This document shows positions 8,437 through 11,694 of a stretch of DNA of 11,694 nt, piece after piece. The position numbers and the translations under genes were made by a program. The notes under the pieces are model-generated. The model was not told the DNA's origin. It ran no database searches and saw nothing but the letters and a program-made list of their open reading frames with translations. Source of the DNA: Cyclostephanos tholiformis (Eukaryota > Bacillariophyta > Thalassiosirophyceae > Thalassiosirales > Thalassiosiraceae); NCBI GenBank assembly GCA_036939975.1, contig JALLPB010003356.1, positions 1 to 11,694 on the forward strand, in the 5' to 3' direction. The number at the start of each line of letters is the position of its first letter. The stretch's first letter is position 1.

Positions 8437-8868
8437 GCTTCTTAGGCAAAGGCACTGCAGTTAATAGATCGAAGTTGCTGTGATTGGCGACCCGCTAAGC
8501 GATGCCATGACGATGCAACGAATACTAACATAGTTTCTTATGTTGCAGGTTCTGAAAGGAATCTATTTTTGGGCAACCATCTACTACTTCTGTGTTAAGG
8601 CTAAGAATCACTGGCATCTGCCGTTGGCTGCGATGGGTGGAGGCCTTCACAGGGGGCATGTTACAGATAAAGCATGTTTTACTTCACAGATAAACCATTT
8701 AAGCAGTATCTAAAAATCTATATGACCGACTGGACTGACATTATCGCAAGCAGACCTTTTCGGTTTTAACAATCAATTCATCTGATTAAGGCTCATCCGT
8801 GGGGGAAGGGACCAACATATAAAAACGACTACAAACATGATTCAACTTGAGGCAGGATGAAAGAATAC
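8437..8868. other. Convergent intergenic region (3' ends of the RDR and kinase genes)
   Basis: 432 nt separate the two stop codons. Apart from the possible extra RDR exon at 8549-8713, I see no gene. If that exon is used, only 155 nt remain to hold both 3' UTRs, and the transcripts would probably overlap. Confidence 0.5.
8549..8713 (+). CDS. Possible additional C-terminal RDR exon or alternative 3' end
   Basis: A textbook 3' splice region precedes this ORF: TACTAAC at 8523-8529, a T-rich stretch, then TTGCAG ending at 8548. The frame then reads VLKGIYFWATIYYFCVKA, KNHWHLPLAAMGGG and on to a stop at 8711-8713. A weak donor (GTGGAA at 8428, just before the TAA at 8434) would join it in phase 0 to the previous exon through a 121-nt intron. 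The aromatic helix followed by a W-x-LP-x-A block vaguely recalls the 'AxAWYxVxY ... W-x-x-x-D-x-L' tail of plant RDRs. The acceptor is convincing but the donor is not. It could instead be an intron in the 3' UTR. Confidence 0.35.
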   Translation, partial: VLKGIYFWATIYYFCVKAKNHWHLPLAAMGGGLHRGHVTDKACFTSQINHLSSI

Positions 8869-10789
8869 CTATCCCTTCAGATTGTCCTGGAAGTTCGCCC
8901 CGAGAGATGTTAACTTGTTTGCCATGATGACCTGTGGTGAATTTTATGTAAGAGATGATGATATCGACGAGTTAGCATATATTCCAATTATCAACGACAG
9001 CCTCTCTCCCCCCTCCAAAATAAAACAACAACTTACAGCATTGACGGCAGCCTTGAACTTCCTCTTGGCGTTGTACTTCTTCAGCTCCAGAAGGTTCGTT
9101 CCCAAGTCCTTCGCCGCGAGTACGCTGGCGTCCTGCAACATCCACCTGTGCTGCAAGGCCTGATCGGCCGACATTCGCTTCGAGGGCTGGACCGTAAGCA
9201 AAGACGAGATCAAGTCCTTGGCGTCCGCCGAGACGGATCCCCAGTACTCATCGTGAAATTCGTACTGTCCCTTGCGTATCTTGCGGAATAGCTCGCGCTG
9301 ATTCTGCTCGATGAAGGGGGGATAACCACCGAGGATGATGTAAATTATAACGCCGAGGCTCCACATGTCCGATTTGGTGTCATATGCGATGCCCTCGAGG
9401 ATTTCGGGGGCTACGTAACCCGGCGTGCCGCACTGCGTCGTTAGGGAGTTGGGAGTTAGGACCTTCTTCGCGAAGCCGAAGTCGGCGATCTTTATGTCGG
9501 AATCGCTGTCCTCCGACTGGAGTAGGAGGTTCTCCGGCTTCAGATCGCGATGCGCGACCGACTTCGAGTGACAGAACCCTATCGCTTCGAACAGTATCTT
9601 GCATACGTCCCGAGCCTCCTTCTCGTTGTAGAAGGACTTCGAAACTATCCTATCGAAGAGTTCTCCCCCCGTCATCTTCTCGGTCACGAGATACCAGTAC
9701 GCCTTCTCTTCGAAGACCGCGTACAGCCGTATGATGTGCTTGTGCTTAAGCTCGTTCAGGACGTTGATCTCGTCCTTTAGCGCGATCTCGTCCTCCCTCG
9801 AGAGCTTCGATTTCGTCACCACCTTGACGGCGTACGATTCCGACGTGCCCTTTTTGCTCGCCTCGATTACGACGGAAAACGCCCCCTCTCCCAGCTGATC
9901 CCGGTTTATATATGTCCGACGCGTCGTTTTTTGTATTAATATATAAATATATATATTCGAAAACGGAGAGTGATGGGGGGGGGGAGGGATGGAGGAAAAG
10001 GGGGGGACGATTTAATTTCCACGAACAATGACGAAAACATACATAACGAACAATGGCGATAAAAAAAAGGAACGATTTTTGGAATGTGAGGATGGTAAAA
10101 CTCCACCACTCCTCGTCGTACGACATCACTTATACCCCCCCTCGAGTGCGCCCGTCCGGTGTACTACGTTCCACGTTTCACGGGCGGGGAAGGATCAACA
10201 CACATCCCATCCATCCCTCCATCCCTCCCTCCGAACCGCGCACTCAAATTCTACCCCTCTCTCTCACCCNCGAAAAAAAAAACACAAACACACGACGGCG
10301 ACACGACGGGCGACGGCGACGGCGACCCGCCCCCCCCGCCCCCAACCCCCCCCCCCAAACCTCCTCGCACCTTCTTCCCGCGGGCGTAAGCATCGTCGAA
10401 CGACGACGCGACGCCGCCGCCTCCTCCTCCAACGCCATCGGACTTGGCCTTGGAGCCGCCTGCGACCACCACGGCAGACGACGATCGCGCGACCTTGTCG
10501 GATGAGGTCGTCTTTATTTCGTTCGTTCGTTCGTACGTTTTTTGTTTTTTTCGTTGTATATGTATATATATATATGAATTATGGTCATGCCCGCGGCGGG
10601 CGAAGGAGGAAGCGAATGTGGAGGGAGGGGAATATACAACATTATATTATGTTAGCACATGGTGAGACTTTTCCGAACGAGGAAAAGGAGGAGAGATAGT
10701 GATAGAGATGGAGGGAGGATGGGAAAGTGAACAAAAAAACAAAAACTCACAGTCGCGGGCACCGTCGACTTGCTCGAGCTGCAGCCCAT
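8869..10789 (-). CDS. CAMK-group Ser/Thr protein kinase with a predicted lipidated N-terminus, four exons
   Basis: Exons in coding order are 10789-10751, 10511-10371, 9894-9037 and 8931-8869; all junctions are GT-AG and phase 0, giving 366 residues. The start begins MGCSSSK, a strong N-myristoylation (Gly2) plus palmitoylation (Cys3) pattern, so the kinase probably sits on membranes. A Ser/Gly-rich linker ends FDDAYARGKK and splices directly to LGEGAFSVV (glycine loop, from ~61). Catalytic features: AVK Lys84, HRDLKPEN (Asp177), DFGFAKK (Asp198), GTPGYVAPE (Glu224), SDMWSLGVIIY, and HRW near the lobe's end. The tail after the kinase domain (YNAKRKFKAAVNAVIMANKL) is a basic amphipathic helix, a plausible calmodulin-binding or autoinhibitory segment. 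No EF hands are visible, so it is CaMK-like rather than CDPK. The kinase core is certain; the two 5' exons rest on splice signals and on the smooth ARGKK-LGEGAF joint. Confidence 0.85.
9037..9894 (-). CDS. Main kinase exon (complete catalytic domain)
   Basis: This 286-codon exon starts at CTGGGAGAGGGG (LGEG) after acceptor GATCAG and ends at AATGCT before donor GTAAGT (9036). Without splicing, the frame would run on to a stop at 8944 with an unrelated tail (SCCFILEGGERLS). Splicing the 105-nt intron 8932-9036 instead gives a family-like end, AAVNA-VIMANKLTSLGANF. No ATG lies in frame between the glycine loop and the upstream stop near 10014, so an upstream exon is required. Confidence 0.9.
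9895..10370 (-). other. Kinase intron 2, 476 nt, G-rich on the coding strand
   Basis: The intron runs from a GTGCGA donor (10370) to the CCGGGATCAG acceptor (9895). Close to the donor the coding strand holds long G runs (about 10326-10362), followed by CA/GT-like simple sequence and, near its 3' end, TA repeats. It also contains the window's single undetermined base (N at 10270), beside a homopolymer. It is several times longer than the other introns here. Confidence 0.6.
10751..10789 (-). CDS. 13-codon first exon encoding the MGCSSSK lipidation signal
   Basis: The ATG at 10789-10787 opens MGCSSSKSTVPAT and is followed at once by a consensus GTGAGT donor. The 239-nt intron 10512-10750 leads in phase 0 to an acceptor AAATAAAG before ACGACC. 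That acceptor lacks a clear pyrimidine tract and is the least certain splice site in this gene. A TA-rich run (about 10796-10825) lies just upstream of the ATG on the coding strand, in the leader or core promoter. Confidence 0.65.
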
Positions 10790-11694
10790 ATTGTATTATA
10801 TTTTATTATATATATATATATATATTACAGACGAGAGCAACGTATTGCCCCACTCCGCCCCCGGAAGATGCAGACAGTCGCGAATGGAAACGCGAAAACA
10901 AATGTATCTAATCTCTCCAAGCGGTTGGATCGCAAATGAAGTGATGACGAGGAATATATAATATGACGATTGATGATACCAAGGTCGGGACGACCCGCGA
11001 ACCAATGATGGCAAATAATAATATTTTGTGGATTCGTGGGGGCATCTCTCATAAATCAAATCTTCTCTACAATACCGAGAGATAATAATATGTCGCCGAG
11101 ATTTCTCCAGATATTGCAGAATGCAAATCAAATAATGATCCTTGAGAAAGGAAGAGAGAATTACAATGGTACCGGTCACTATTCCCACTAGGGATCTGGC
11201 AGTGATGACGAAATAATTAAATTCTAATTAGACTCCTAACTGATATTCAATCTGTAGAGTAGGTATGTGTCTCTTCTGAGGCGTCCCTGAAAAAAAAAAA
11301 ATCCCCACCAAACTTTTCAAGCCTCGAAACATTCCCCATCGAGATTTCAAAGCTATTTACTTATCGCGATTAGTACAATTACCACGAAAGGTTTCCGTCT
11401 CAATTATTTTATATATAGAGGTATATTGATTATATAAGAAAAAAGACTTTTATCTCTCTCTCAGATTTGAATAGAGTGGTGCTACCGTTGAAGCCGGGGC
11501 ATAAGAGACAGGTGAAGGGCAGAAAGCGCCATCTAATTTAGTCGGAATTTTTTTGGGGGGGTTTTGTATGATGTATGCGTAGGAATTAAAATTCTTTTTC
11601 TACGAGACTTTTTTAGTATTGGTCCTTCGTGGGCTCTTGATTTACAATTTTTGGCGCGCTCCTTTCGGATGCACTTTAAATAGAACACAACCAT
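10790..11694. other. AT-rich sequence upstream of the kinase; no gene recognised
   Basis: A TA-dinucleotide run lies at ~10803-10825. There is a 12-base A run at 11290-11301 and a TATATATA-type element near 11409-11416. A minus-strand ORF at 10796-11188 overlaps the TA run and the kinase leader and has no recognisable family. The region probably includes the kinase promoter; nothing more specific can be supported. Confidence 0.4.

Noticed and set aside
8319..8460. Alternative frame of the last RDR exon (KICQRLSSKYYHQMW...)
   Set aside because: The phase-consistent frame gives AYKDSMDIQKHGGVINLP, which matches the family; the alternative does not follow from the preceding exon.
10244..10438. 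Kinase start at the ATG near 10438 (MALEEEAAAS...)
   Set aside because: It is out of frame with the FDDAYARGKK-LGEGAF joint and reads into the G-rich intron.
10028..10699. 223-codon plus-strand ORF containing an undetermined residue
   Set aside because: It is low-complexity Arg/Pro/Thr-rich sequence antisense to kinase exon 2 and its introns.
10796..11188. 130-codon minus-strand ORF
   Set aside because: It runs into the TA repeat above the kinase start and shows no family features.
1..11694. tRNA, rRNA, CRISPR arrays, insertion sequences
   Set aside because: None seen on reading both strands; the window is eukaryotic and its repeats are microsatellites or protein-coding duplications.

Overview
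The window looks like nuclear DNA from a microbial eukaryote, most likely a diatom or another stramenopile. It holds two spliced genes that converge tail to tail. Short GT-AG introns (mostly 67-121 nt) interrupt otherwise long ORFs. Flanks are rich in G runs, TA runs and trinucleotide repeats. The kinase has the general look of diatom CaMK-type proteins. I assign the lineage by inference only and cannot name a species.

Layout. Positions 1-2278 hold no gene I can support. They contain an imperfect minisatellite, poly-G tracts, and a simple-repeat-rich stretch that is probably the promoter and 5' leader of the first gene. Positions 2279-8436 (+ strand) read as one large multi-exon gene. Its first ORF encodes a very acidic D/E-rich region, four ~85-residue repeats that resemble a methyl-CpG-binding (MBD/TAM-like) fold, and two copies of a unit headed by a Tudor/SH3-like motif. 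A canonical intron then joins it to eight small exons encoding the catalytic core of a cellular RNA-dependent RNA polymerase (RDR/QDE-1 family). The diagnostic D-L-D-G-D catalytic loop lies on a 21-nt micro-exon. Positions 8869-10789 (- strand) encode a ~366-residue CAMK-type Ser/Thr kinase. I reconstruct it from four exons, including a 13-codon first exon that begins MGCSSSK, an apparent myristoylation/palmitoylation signal. Positions 10790-11694 show only AT-rich, non-coding-looking sequence.

The point of greatest interest is the first gene. If the exon chain is correct, one polypeptide of about 1,770 residues would join an RNA-silencing polymerase to tandem chromatin-reader-like modules. 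That would physically link dsRNA synthesis to a nucleic-acid or chromatin mark. The weak point in the chain is a 58-nt deficit in the second Tudor-like copy, which puts the polymerase exons in a different frame from the long N-terminal ORF. A 149-nt candidate intron (5658-5806) would restore the frame exactly. Otherwise the gene is broken there, or the sequence carries an error. The two genes share no obvious pathway.
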